A program made the position numbers and the translations under genes. The notes beneath the pieces are model-generated. The model saw only the letters and a list, made by a program, of their open reading frames with translations, did no database searches and had not been told where the DNA came from. Source: Chitinophaga pinensis (GTDB lineage: Bacteria > Bacteroidota > Bacteroidia > Chitinophagales > CAMDFR01). From it: DNA of 64,000 bases. The DNA lies in the NCBI GenBank assembly GCA_945897725.1, contig CAMDFR010000009.1, forward strand, positions 34,465-98,464, read 5' to 3'. This document shows positions 26,942 to 35,055 of this stretch, in pieces (the first letter of the stretch is position 1; each line of letters opens with the position of its first letter).

Positions 26942-27988
26942 ATGTTAGACTTTAGCAATTGCGGCATCACCGGTTTATGCGTACATCATATTGGAAACAG
27001 AACCAATGGTGAGGATATCCTTCTATCCAAAAACAATCATGATATCAGTGATGAGAAATTACAAGACCTATTGTTGCGCTATTTTTTAGCTCCATTTAGC
27101 AATGTAGAATATTATTCCTTTACGTTTTCTAATGGAGATGTATCAATGAATCCGGTGTATTCATTTGTGAGCGAAATTTTTAAGAAAGCAAATACCTTGC
27201 ATGATCAAAGTATCGATATTGCAAAGCATTTATATGAAATTTCGGTTCATCCACAAATCAAGGCAGGCGACCTCTTTGTAAGTGTTTTTTCAGATATAGA
27301 AATCGATGGTGAATTATGTCAAGCGATTGGTATATTTAAATCAGAGAATAGACAAGCCTTTCTAAAACTCAACAACCAAAAGAATGATTTTAGTTTAAAG
27401 TATGATGATGGTATCAATGTAGAAAAATTGGATAAGGGATGTCTTATCATGAATAAAAGCAAAGAAGAGGGATATAAAGTTTGTATTATCGATAGAGCTA
27501 ATAAGGCTGGTGAAGCACAATTTTGGAAAGATACTTTCTTAAACTTAAAACCTTGTAGCGACGATTATCATCATACAAAGGACTTTTTAAATATCACCAA
27601 AAACTTTGTTACCAAGCAATTGATCGAAGAATTTGAGGTCAGTAAGACCGATCAAATCGATTATTTAAATCGTTCTGTTGACTATTTCAAAACGCATGAG
27701 TCCTTTGATAAGGATGACTTTGAGAAGGAAGTATTTCAAGACAAGGGAGTCATCAAAGCATTTAGAAATTATGATGAAATATATAGAGGCAACAATGACT
27801 TGGAACTTATAGATAATTTTGATATTTCAACGCAGGCTTTAAAAAAACAAGCTAAGATTTTTAAAAGCGTTTTAAAATTAGATAAAAACTTTCATATCTA
27901 TATACATGGCAACAAAGACATGATTGAACAAGGCATAGAGAAAGATGGACGAAAATTTTACAAAATCTACTTTAAAGAAGAAAGCTAG
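26942..27988 (+). CDS. 37-kDa nucleoid-associated protein (NdpA/YejK family)
   Basis: Member of the NA37 family, found on the nucleoid in Gram-negative bacteria. From the ATG at 26942 the protein has 348 residues and begins MLDFSNCGITGLCVHHIGN, a typical N-terminus (xxxxIxxLxxHxVGN). Other family segments are LLRYFLAPFSNVEYYSF, SGDLFVSVF-like AGDLFVSVFSDIEIDG and, near the C-terminus, IHGNKDMIEQGIEKDGRKF. The frame extends upstream to 26843 but the promoter element argues against that. The molecular role is not well defined in any species; DNA association is known for the E. coli member. Confidence 0.85.
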   Translation: MLDFSNCGITGLCVHHIGNRTNGEDILLSKNNHDISDEKLQDLLLRYFLAPFSNVEYYSFTFSNGDVSMNPVYSFVSEIFKKANTLHDQSIDIAKHLYEISVHPQIKAGDLFVSVFSDIEIDGELCQAIGIFKSENRQAFLKLNNQKNDFSLKYDDGINVEKLDKGCLIMNKSKEEGYKVCIIDRANKAGEAQFWKDTFLNLKPCSDDYHHTKDFLNITKNFVTKQLIEEFEVSKTDQIDYLNRSVDYFKTHESFDKDDFEKEVFQDKGVIKAFRNYDEIYRGNNDLELIDNFDISTQALKKQAKIFKSVLKLDKNFHIYIHGNKDMIEQGIEKDGRKFYKIYFKEES

Positions 27989-28053
27989 TAAAGCAAAAAG
28001 GAAAAAGAACGATACTTTCTACTTTTTCATTCTATAATATTTAATGAAATCGC

Positions 28054-28061
28054 TATTTTTG
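28054..28061 (+). promoter_or_regulatory. -7 promoter element of the M43 protease gene
   Basis: TATTTTTG matches TANNTTTG and lies downstream of the first in-frame ATG (28044), which supports starting the protease at 28083. Predicted leader about 17 bases. Confidence 0.5.
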
Positions 28062-28082
28062 ATTTTAAATACAAAACGTCCA

Positions 28083-29396
28083 ATGAAAAAAATATTCCTA
28101 TTATTATTTTTATTTTCAAGCTTAGAGCAATTTTCACAAGGATTAAAGATTTGTGCCTCCTACGAAGTCATCAAGGAACAAGATAGAATGCATCCTGGTT
28201 ACAAAGCCATGGTAGATGCCAATTTCACAGCGGTAAAATCAATGGCAGATGCTAATAGAGGTTCACGAGCAGTGAATGCCGCAGATACCATTTATCATAT
28301 TCCTGTTGTGGTTCACGTGGTTCGTTTGGCAACCGAGGATAATATACCCGACTCCTTAATTTATTCGCAAATTGAGGTATTGAATCGTGATTTTAATCAT
28401 CGTAATGATGATAGTATTCAGACAAGAAATGCATTCAAACCTCTAATGGGTAGATTAAATTTTGATTTTTTCCTAGCGACTACTGACCCTTTAGGCAACC
28501 CAAGTACAGGCATCATTCGAAAGCTGGGAGCACCTGCCATTAGCCTCTTCGGCTTTAATGCTTTTTCGGATAATGTGAAGGATCCGGTAGAAGGTGACGC
28601 TCCATGGCCTACAGATAAATACCTAAATGTATGGGTTTGTAATTTGAATACAATTCCATTGGGTTTGTTAGGCTATGCCTATCCGCCTACTGGTGCTGCG
28701 AATTGGGATGCGGGGAGTTATATTGATTCTGCTCAGCAAGGTGTAGTAATTGATTATACCGCTTTTGGCAGAAACAATCCCTACATCATCGATCCAGGTA
28801 TCGCACCAGGACGTACTGCGGTACATGAGTTTGGGCACTACTTTGGACTAAGACATATTTGGGCAGACGAGGCAGCTTGTGTTGAAGATGATGGAATTTC
28901 GGATACACCCACACAAGGAGACCAAACTAATTTTGATTGTGATACTTCTAAAAATAGTTGTACAGACATTGGCACAGACTATCCAGATATGATTGAAAAC
29001 TATATGGACTATTCCAATGAATTTTGCCAAAACATGTTTACCAAAGAACAGGCGGACATCATGTTTTATAATTTACAAATGCTCCGACCAAACTTAGCAC
29101 AAAAAACAGTGGTTTATGGCGTTGGTATAGCTGATGAAAAGGTGAGTTTTAAAGGAATATCTGTATATCCTACCCTAACAAAAGATCTAGTATATCTTGA
29201 TTTGAATTTTGATGGAGAGAAAAATATTCATTATAGCATTACAGATCAGATGGGACGATCCATGAAAAGTGAAGAGATATCACAAGTGAAGAGCAAAGTG
29301 GAAAAGATTGATGTATCAAGCTTCCCAAGCGGAATTTACATCATTAATATTTCAGACAATAAACATCTGTTCCATCAAAAGATGGTAAAAAATTAG
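28083..29396 (+). CDS. Secreted M43 (pappalysin-like) metalloprotease with T9SS type A sorting domain
   Basis: Zinc protease of 437 residues, predicted to be exported by the type IX system. The start at 28083 opens a signal peptide (MKKIFLLLFLFSSLEQFSQG). The zinc-binding motif HEFGHYFGLRH follows the HExxHxxGxxH pattern of metzincins, and the Met-turn region is in NYMDYSNEFCQNMFTKEQ. DDGISDTPTQ between them is typical of the M43B group. The C-terminal 80 residues (SVYPTLTKDLVYLDLNF ... GIYIINIS ... HQKMVKN) match a type A sorting tail. Substrates are unknown; nutrient proteolysis is the usual inference. Convergent with the ftsE-like gene. Confidence 0.9.
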   Translation: MKKIFLLLFLFSSLEQFSQGLKICASYEVIKEQDRMHPGYKAMVDANFTAVKSMADANRGSRAVNAADTIYHIPVVVHVVRLATEDNIPDSLIYSQIEVLNRDFNHRNDDSIQTRNAFKPLMGRLNFDFFLATTDPLGNPSTGIIRKLGAPAISLFGFNAFSDNVKDPVEGDAPWPTDKYLNVWVCNLNTIPLGLLGYAYPPTGAANWDAGSYIDSAQQGVVIDYTAFGRNNPYIIDPGIAPGRTAVHEFGHYFGLRHIWADEAACVEDDGISDTPTQGDQTNFDCDTSKNSCTDIGTDYPDMIENYMDYSNEFCQNMFTKEQADIMFYNLQMLRPNLAQKTVVYGVGIADEKVSFKGISVYPTLTKDLVYLDLNFDGEKNIHYSITDQMGRSMKSEEISQVKSKVEKIDVSSFPSGIYIINISDNKHLFHQKMVKN

Positions 29397-29428
29397 CTCT
29401 TGTGTTATAATCGCAACACGAAAGATTT

Positions 29429-30112
29429 CTATCCTTTGATTAGATTATGTTCCAACAATTCACCTTCTATACATCGCACCACAGTGAAAGGAAACTTTTG
29501 TATTAAACGATAATCATGAGTGGCAAATAAAACTGCAGTGCCAGTACTTTGATTGATGCTTTTCAATAAATTCATAATATCGTCAGAGGTATCTGGATCC
29601 AAATTACCTGTAGGCTCATCTGCAAGAATTAACTCAGGATCGTTAAGCAATGCACGCGCAATAACAACTCTTTGTTGTTCGCCACCGCTAAGCTCATGAG
29701 GCATTTTGTGTTTTTTATTTTGCAAGCCAACACTAGCAAGAACTTCTTCTATTTTCTGCATCATTTTCGCCTCATCTTCCCATCCAGTTGCTTTCATCAC
29801 AAACTCTAAATTTTCCTTCACATTTCTATCCGTAAGAAGTTGAAAATCTTGAAAAACAATTCCTATTTTTCTTCGCAGAAAAGGAACATCTTTTGCCTTG
29901 ATCAACTTTAAGTCATAATCAGCCACAATGCCAAAGCCACTTTGCAAAGGAATGTCTGCATAGAGGGTTTTGAGCAATGAGCTTTTCCCAGATCCTGTTT
30001 TGCCAATAATATATTTGAATTCACCTTGCTGTAAAGTAAAATTTATTTTCTTTAGAACAAGGTGTTTGCCTTGATAGATATCCGCGTTTTCGATTTGAAT
30101 GACTGTTTCCAT
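29429..30112 (-). CDS. ftsE: ABC transporter ATPase, FtsE-like
   Basis: Cytoplasmic ATPase of 227 residues with Walker [10 protein letters not shown] (about 37-45), Q-loop VFQDFQLL, signature [15 protein letters not shown], Walker [13 protein letters not shown] and the H-loop histidine in FATHDYRLI. The closeness to LolD/FtsE-type ATPases and the presence of an ftsX gene at 53953 suggest it is FtsE, which with FtsX controls septal wall hydrolases. The two genes are 24 kb apart, so assignment rests on family resemblance. It lies 29 bases downstream of gldC on the same strand. Confidence 0.82.
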   Translation of the reverse strand: METVIQIENADIYQGKHLVLKKINFTLQQGEFKYIIGKTGSGKSSLLKTLYADIPLQSGFGIVADYDLKLIKAKDVPFLRRKIGIVFQDFQLLTDRNVKENLEFVMKATGWEDEAKMMQKIEEVLASVGLQNKKHKMPHELSGGEQQRVVIARALLNDPELILADEPTGNLDPDTSDDIMNLLKSINQSTGTAVLFATHDYRLIQKFPFTVVRCIEGELLEHNLIKG

Positions 30113-30141
30113 GATGATGATTTAAACTTAGAATTCGAAAA

Positions 30142-30498
30142 TTATTTATTCTTACTTTCCTCCCACTCTGCTGTTTTTCTAGCTAAGTTGCGACAAAACT
30201 CATCCATATCTTTTTGTACATAGGGGCTGCCTGTAGCTTTCTGATAGCTGTGTGCAATATTCACCAATGACTGAAAAAAATGAGCATGCATTTCGTCAGT
30301 AGTCATTTGATTGGTCCATAACTCAATGCCGAGTGTATTATTTTCGAGTGGATCCCATATAGATAGCATGATAGATTTGCAATCGACTAAATCTTGATAT
30401 TTGCTATCACTTGCCTGCCATTTAATATCCACTGGAATGTTTTTATCATCCAATCCAATTTTAAATCTGATTTCTGATGTCTTTTTTACTGTTGCCAT
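30142..30498 (-). CDS. gldC: Gliding motility protein GldC
   Basis: A 118-residue protein matching the GldC family, known from Flavobacterium johnsoniae gliding mutants. Family features seen are the N-terminal KTSEIRFKIGLDDKNIPVDIKW, the central SIWDPLENNTLGIELWTNQM region, DEMHAHFFQSL, and a C-terminal DMDEFCRNLARKTAEW. No signal peptide or membrane segment is visible, so it is predicted cytoplasmic. GldC is widespread in non-gliding Bacteroidota too, so its presence does not prove motility. Upstream of the FtsE-like gene in the same direction. Confidence 0.88.
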   Translation of the reverse strand: MATVKKTSEIRFKIGLDDKNIPVDIKWQASDSKYQDLVDCKSIMLSIWDPLENNTLGIELWTNQMTTDEMHAHFFQSLVNIAHSYQKATGSPYVQKDMDEFCRNLARKTAEWEESKNK

Positions 30499-30537
30499 AG
30501 TGCTTATATGTGAAGATATTTTTTTTAAAATGCTATT

Positions 30538-31140
30538 TTATACAATGGCCTCTTTTTGTTTAAAGGCTTCTAATAACTGTGTTTGAACCGACTGGCCTTG
30601 ATCCTTTTCATACCATGAATGCATCATCTCTTTGATTGCATCGGCTGCTTTGTTTTCATGCTTCATTTTTAGAACCATCTCCTCCATTGCCTTTGGTCTT
30701 AAAAGTATCATTTGATTTAATTCTCTATCATTCGTGTCAGTCACAAGCAACATTGGAGCAAATGTCTGCGCATCAATCATCATTGAACTTGCAACTGTCT
30801 CGTCTATATAAAATATGCGCACCTCAACATCATCTGCAGCACTTGCTAAAGCCTCTATTATTGGAAGAATATAAATAGACTCAAGTTGCCATCGATGCAG
30901 GTAAAATTGCCAAAGCATGGGTGTTTTCAACTCGCTGAAGAAATTATACACCTTCTGTTGTAGCTGAAGATGCTGGCTTAACGCCTTATATTTTTGAGAG
31001 AGTAAGACAAATTCTGCAGCATGCTGACCCGCAATACCGTTTTTTGCAAAATCAAGGTCGGCAGATTGATGCAATTCATGCAGCATTTCTTCAATTGAAA
31101 TATAATGTGTTAACTTTTTAAAATGCTGCCACTGATTCAT
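30538..31140 (-). CDS. Thioredoxin-fold protein lacking the CxxC motif
   Basis: A 200-residue protein I match to the Thioredoxin_9 group by its overall pattern: an N-terminal helical region, MLWQFYLHRWQLESIYILPIIEALA (strand-helix of the fold, where homologues have a WCGDAA-type cysteine motif), VRIFYIDET, then MLLVTD, LRPKAMEEMV and a C-terminal WYEKDQGQSVQTQLLEAF. The cysteines expected after the first strand are absent, so it cannot act as a dithiol reductase. It may be a redox-inactive binding protein. Homology is inferred from motif order, so a different fold remains possible. Its promoter is almost touching the start codon. Confidence 0.6.
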   Translation of the reverse strand: MNQWQHFKKLTHYISIEEMLHELHQSADLDFAKNGIAGQHAAEFVLLSQKYKALSQHLQLQQKVYNFFSELKTPMLWQFYLHRWQLESIYILPIIEALASAADDVEVRIFYIDETVASSMMIDAQTFAPMLLVTDTNDRELNQMILLRPKAMEEMVLKMKHENKAADAIKEMMHSWYEKDQGQSVQTQLLEAFKQKEAIV

Positions 31141-31145
31141 TGAAA

Positions 31146-31153
31146 CAAAGATA
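31146..31153 (-). promoter_or_regulatory. -7 promoter element of the thioredoxin-fold gene
   Basis: CAAAGATA on the plus strand reads TATCTTTG on the minus strand. A start 5 bases beyond the G falls at about 31141, one base before the ATG (31138-31140), predicting a nearly leaderless mRNA. Confidence 0.5.
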
Positions 31154-31219
31154 AGTCATTCAACAAAAAGCGTATCGAATTTGTCAAGAAGAAATTCACA
31201 AGATTTGTGCATAATTAAC

Positions 31220-31227
31220 TACGTTTG
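31220..31227 (+). promoter_or_regulatory. -7 promoter element of the aldo/keto reductase gene
   Basis: TACGTTTG matches TANNTTTG. Predicted start near 31232 and a 19-base leader to the ATG at 31251. Confidence 0.5.
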
Positions 31228-31250
31228 CAATGTAATAAAAGGAAACACAT

Positions 31251-32231
31251 ATGGAATATAGAAGATTAGGTAAATCGGGTTTACAAGTGAGCGAACTTTC
31301 ATTGGGTTCATGGGTCACCTTTGGCAATCAAATCAGTGATGAAGTTGCAGAACAATTAATGATCAAAGCCTATGAATCTGGCGTCAATTTTTTTGACAAC
31401 GCCGAAGTGTATGCTACTGGCAAGTCAGAAATTGTGATGGGTAAAATTCTCAAAAAAATGAATTGGGATAGAAGTACCTGGCTAGTCTCTAGCAAAGTCT
31501 TTTGGGGTGGGCAATTGCCTAATCAAAAAGGCCTGATGCGCAAACACATCGTAGAAGCTTGTCATGCTGCCTTAACACGTTTACAAGTTGAATATTTAGA
31601 TTTATTTCTTTGTCATCGCCCAGATATCTATACACCAATTGAAGAAACAGTTTGGTCTATGCACAATCTGATACTTCAAGGTAAAATATTGTATTGGGGA
31701 ACAAGTGAATGGAGTGCCCAACAAATTACTGAAGCACATTATGTAGCAGAGCGTTATAAACTCATCGGTCCTGTGGTAGAGCAACCACAATACAATATGT
31801 TCTATCGCGAAAAAATGGAGAAATCTTACCTGCCCTTGTTTCAAAATTTTGGACTAGGTACCACTATTTGGTCTCCTTTAGCAAGTGGTATTTTGACTGG
31901 CAAATTTTTAGAAGGTGACGTAGCAGATTCTCGTGTGCATTTGCAAGGACTTGAATGGTTGAAAGAAAAAAACATAGATAATGAAGAATTTATCTCTAAG
32001 ATTCGAAAGCTGAAAGTCTTGGCAGATAGACTAGAAATATCATTAACAAAGATGTCTTTAGCTTGGTGCTTAAAAAACCCGAATGTATCAACGGTTATTC
32101 TTGGTGCCTCTAAATTAAGTCAGTTGGAAGAAAATCTTACATGCCTTGATGCCAAATCAAAATTAACGACAGAAGTGATGGAGGAAATTGAAAGTATTTT
32201 AGATAATAAGCCCAAGATAACTATTTATTAG
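31251..32231 (+). CDS. Aldo/keto reductase (Kv-beta-like)
   Basis: NADPH-dependent carbonyl reductase of 326 residues. The N-terminus MEYRRLGKSGLQVSELSLGS and FFDNAEVYATGKSE are typical of the family; catalytic residues are the aspartate and tyrosine of DNAEVY, the lysine of SSKVFWG and the histidine of LCHRPD. The insertions and WSPLASGILTGKF match the Kv-beta/YghZ subgroup. The physiological substrate is unknown. The GHMP kinase starts 15 bases after its stop, so the two are probably cotranscribed. Confidence 0.9.
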   Translation: MEYRRLGKSGLQVSELSLGSWVTFGNQISDEVAEQLMIKAYESGVNFFDNAEVYATGKSEIVMGKILKKMNWDRSTWLVSSKVFWGGQLPNQKGLMRKHIVEACHAALTRLQVEYLDLFLCHRPDIYTPIEETVWSMHNLILQGKILYWGTSEWSAQQITEAHYVAERYKLIGPVVEQPQYNMFYREKMEKSYLPLFQNFGLGTTIWSPLASGILTGKFLEGDVADSRVHLQGLEWLKEKNIDNEEFISKIRKLKVLADRLEISLTKMSLAWCLKNPNVSTVILGASKLSQLEENLTCLDAKSKLTTEVMEEIESILDNKPKITIY

Positions 32232-32246
32232 TAATGACAATGTAAC

Positions 32247-33137
32247 ATGAGTACAATTCCTTTTCAACGATTTTATGGCAAACTTCTATTGTTTGGTGAG
32301 TATGTCATCATCAAGGGTGCAGTAGGCTTAGCAGTGCCTTTCAATCGCTTTCACATGGAATTTGTGTATGCCAAAGATCAGCATTCGATTCGCAAGAGTA
32401 CCGCACTCTTAGAAAAATTTTTAATCTACACTCGACAACATTTTTCATCTAAAGATTATGACTTTGAAGGTTTTGAAAATGATATCAAACAAGGGTTATG
32501 CGTCTCTTCCACAATACCTATTGGATATGGTTTAGGCAGCAGCGGTGCTTTAGTAGCCTGTTTCTTTCATTCCTATTGTATCAATAAAGTCGCATTTGAA
32601 GATATCAATGTATTAAAAAAAGAACTAGGTTTATTGGAAGGATATTTTCATGGTGACTCTAGTGGCTTAGACCCATTAGTATCCTATCTTTCCAATGCTG
32701 TACTCATAGAAAGTAAAGACAAGTGTAGCAAAATACAGATAGATCCATCCACTGCAAAAGACCTTGATCTTTTTATACTCAATTCTTCTATAGAAAGAAG
32801 AACCGCTCCATTAGTAGATATCTTTAAAGAAAAACTTTCTAACAGTAATAGTTTCGCAAAGATGATAGAAACTGAATTGCTTCCCTTGAATAATGAAATC
32901 ATTCAAGCATACATTCATAAGGATGTGGAAATAGCTAAAGGTAAAATAAAACAACTCTCTTTACTTCAATATGAAAATTTTAAAGAGATGATTCCTACGC
33001 CCATAGCAACAATTTGGAAAGAAGGACTAGATTCTGGAGCTTATTCCATAAAGCTTTGTGGGGCTGGTGGTGGTGGATATTTTATGGGGTTTGGTGATCC
33101 AAGTAGCATCAAAGACTATGAAGTAATTGCTTTCTAG
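32247..33137 (+). CDS. GHMP kinase, mevalonate-kinase-like
   Basis: ATP-dependent small-molecule kinase of 296 residues. GHMP motif 1 is YGKLLLFGEYVIIKGA (9-24), motif 2 is PIGYGLGSSGALVA (90-103), the phosphate-binding loop, and motif 3 is KLCGAGGGGYFMGFG near the C-terminus. HGDSSGLDPLVSYL (about 134-147) resembles the substrate-binding segment of mevalonate kinases. No other mevalonate-pathway gene is in the window, so the substrate (mevalonate or a sugar) is not certain. The preceding aldo/keto reductase is probably in the same transcript. Confidence 0.78.
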   Translation: MSTIPFQRFYGKLLLFGEYVIIKGAVGLAVPFNRFHMEFVYAKDQHSIRKSTALLEKFLIYTRQHFSSKDYDFEGFENDIKQGLCVSSTIPIGYGLGSSGALVACFFHSYCINKVAFEDINVLKKELGLLEGYFHGDSSGLDPLVSYLSNAVLIESKDKCSKIQIDPSTAKDLDLFILNSSIERRTAPLVDIFKEKLSNSNSFAKMIETELLPLNNEIIQAYIHKDVEIAKGKIKQLSLLQYENFKEMIPTPIATIWKEGLDSGAYSIKLCGAGGGGYFMGFGDPSSIKDYEVIAF

Positions 33138-33206
33138 TGAATATTCCGTATAACGAAATAGAAGATAGCCTACGGCCGATTCTGAACGCTTCTGACTGTA
33201 TAATTA

Positions 33207-33614
33207 TTACAAAATACTTGCATAAAATTTCATCTTCTGAACCATAGAGGCCAATCCATTACTTCTTTGGCTGGTGAGATGTTCTTTTAATTGAATAGCA
33301 TCAATCACGTGCAGGTCATACGCCAAAATTGCTTGAGCAGATTCTCCACTCAATATTTTAACAAGCAAAGCAATAATGCCTTTGGTGATTACTGTGTTGC
33401 TATCAGCTTCATAAAATATCTTATCATCCTGTTTATAGGCGCGCAACCAAACTTGACTTTGACAACCTTTGACCAGCAATTCATCCGTTCGATACATCTC
33501 ATCCATCACAGGCATTTGCTTGCCCATTTCGATGATCAACTCATACTTATCCAAGGCATCTTCAAATAGCTCAAACGCTTCAATAACTTCTTTTTCTTTT
33601 ATTTGTATACTCAT
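33207..33614 (-). CDS. sufE: SufE-family cysteine desulfurase activator
   Basis: SufE takes sulfur from the cysteine desulfurase SufS for Fe-S cluster assembly. The active cysteine is in LLVKGCQSQVWL, and ELFEDALDKYELIIEMGKQMP and MAIVHRLGLASMVQKM-like NGLASMVQKMKFYA match the family. I start at the ATG at 33614 (135 residues) because homologues begin just before this IQxxxxEVIEAFxLF segment; the frame is open to another ATG at 33659. The rest of the suf system is not in the window. Function fits with the Fe-S enzymes SdhB, Mrp and the NifU-like scaffold nearby. Confidence 0.88.
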   Translation of the reverse strand: MSIQIKEKEVIEAFELFEDALDKYELIIEMGKQMPVMDEMYRTDELLVKGCQSQVWLRAYKQDDKIFYEADSNTVITKGIIALLVKILSGESAQAILAYDLHVIDAIQLKEHLTSQRSNGLASMVQKMKFYASIL

Positions 33615-33866
33615 CTCACTAGTATTTAAATCTGTTGATTCAATTGCATGTTTAAACATTTATGTGGTTGCTATCTCCCATAAAATCTATCGTTGGTCTT
33701 TAGTATTCTTTTGGATAAACCTTAAAGTAGCTTGCCAAATGAACACCTTTCTATCAATGATCATTGGCTTTGCTTATGCGTTCGAAACACTATATTTTTT
33801 ATTGTATAAAGATAAGTGAATTGTGCTTGAACAGCAGACCTTTTGGAAATTATAGAAAGTAGTTTT

Positions 33867-33960
33867 GGGCATGCCCACTGCTAAAATACAGAGCAGTGGT
33901 CGGGCTCTCTGCTACAAGTCCTCGTTGCACTGCGGGCTTTTCGCGACGATCCCTCATGCA
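33867..33960. repeat. Putative Bacteroidota intergenic repeat element
   Basis: The 410-base gap between sufE and the SPFH gene holds no convincing gene. It contains the palindrome GGGCATGCCC (33867-33876), an overlapping perfect 8-bp stem CCACTGCT/AGCAGTGG (33874-33899), and a stretch with CGGGCTCTCTGCTACAAG and TGCGGGCTTTTCGCGACG followed by ATCCCTCATGC. This pattern resembles, from memory, scattered GGGCT-TTCCGCT-CAATC-type intergenic elements of Bacteroidota genomes. Base composition is clearly more GC-rich than the surroundings. No second copy was seen in the window. Confidence 0.4.
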
Positions 33961-33971
33961 ATATCCTTCAT

Positions 33972-34004
33972 AAAAAAAGCCGTCTCCAAACAAGGAAACG
34001 GCTT
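33972..34004 (-). terminator. Rho-independent terminator of the SPFH gene
   Basis: On the minus strand an 11-bp stem with one mismatch (34004-33994 with 33987-33977) is followed by seven T residues (complement of 33972-33978). It lies 22 bases after the stop of the SPFH gene. Confidence 0.88.
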
Positions 34005-34025
34005 CTTATATCATGTTCTAATAAA

Positions 34026-34955
34026 TTATTTCTTCATGCCTTGTTGCGTACTCACCAATTGTTGCATGGTGCGTTGCATATTTTCTGGCGAACCATCTAA
34101 GAAAATAGTATTGCCTTTTCCTGTTTCTGCAAAATGCTTAATGGATTCTGTCCACATAGAGAATAGTAAAAATGAACCATCAAGATTCGCTTCTTGCATT
34201 TCTCTAGCAGCTTCGCTCATTCCCTTTGCAACCTCTTGTCTAAACAGCGCAACCCCTTGTCCTCTTAACTGTGCAGCCATTCTTTCTGCTTCAGCAGAAA
34301 TTTTAATCGCATTTCCTTCCGCCTCAGCTGCTTTTGTTTTTGTAATCAACAAAGCTTGTCCTTCATTTTCAGCTGCTGCTTTCAAATTACTTGAAGCTAC
34401 TACTTGTGCCATTGAACGGGTAATGGCTTCGTCGAAGGTGATATCATTTAATTGTAAATCCAACAAATGAAAACCCCATGATTCAAGAACATGGTCAATT
34501 TGATCCTTCACATCATCGATAATTTCTTTTCTTAACGATAATATTTCAGCTTGTTTCTTAGTAGCCACAAAACCTCTAATAGAGCCTTCTATCGTGCGTA
34601 TCAAAGCCGTCATAAAATCTCTGTCATTCACAAATTTGAAGGCCACATTTCTAAGTACTTCTTCATTTTCGCTCACTACTGAATAAAGCAACATGGCTTT
34701 AAAATATACATTTGCCTGATCCTGAGTGATGGCCTGAAAATCCAACTCAGCAGAACGATTCTGTACAGAGATCCTTCTTTGTATCGATTCTATAAATGGC
34801 AGCTTAATATTAAGACCTGCATGCATAATGCGCTTGTATTTACCGAACTGTGTGATAATGGCTACTGTGCCTTGTTGTACAGTTACAAAACAAGCAAAAA
34901 GTGTTAAGATACCGACAATGATTAAAACAATCATAAATCCTGATGCTATTCCCAT
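34026..34955 (-). CDS. SPFH/Band 7 domain membrane protein
   Basis: A 309-residue stomatin/prohibitin-like protein. An N-terminal membrane anchor (about 5-27) is followed by the Band 7 core (TVQQGTVAIITQFGKYKRI at 25-43, then HAGLNIKLPFIESIQRRIS) and a long alanine/glutamate-rich coiled coil (about 185-250, AKAEGNAIKISAEAERMAAQ-like). The closest types are the HIR-like and QmcA-like SPFH proteins. These oligomerise in membranes and often associate with proteases; the role here is unknown. It lies 100 bases downstream of menE, followed by a strong terminator. Confidence 0.85.
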   Translation of the reverse strand: MGIASGFMIVLIIVGILTLFACFVTVQQGTVAIITQFGKYKRIMHAGLNIKLPFIESIQRRISVQNRSAELDFQAITQDQANVYFKAMLLYSVVSENEEVLRNVAFKFVNDRDFMTALIRTIEGSIRGFVATKKQAEILSLRKEIIDDVKDQIDHVLESWGFHLLDLQLNDITFDEAITRSMAQVVASSNLKAAAENEGQALLITKTKAAEAEGNAIKISAEAERMAAQLRGQGVALFRQEVAKGMSEAAREMQEANLDGSFLLFSMWTESIKHFAETGKGNTIFLDGSPENMQRTMQQLVSTQQGMKK

Positions 34956-35055
34956 TTTAATTTGATTTAATGTGAGTAATGAATGAAACGTGAAAGTAAG
35001 CTTTTATTCAGATACTTTGAAAGCATTTATGAAGAATAATTTATGCACACTTAAC

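Noticed and set aside
34026..34470. A 201-codon plus-strand frame (33865-34470) across the SPFH gene end.
   Set aside because: It is antisense to the coiled-coil part of the SPFH gene and crosses the terminator hairpin.
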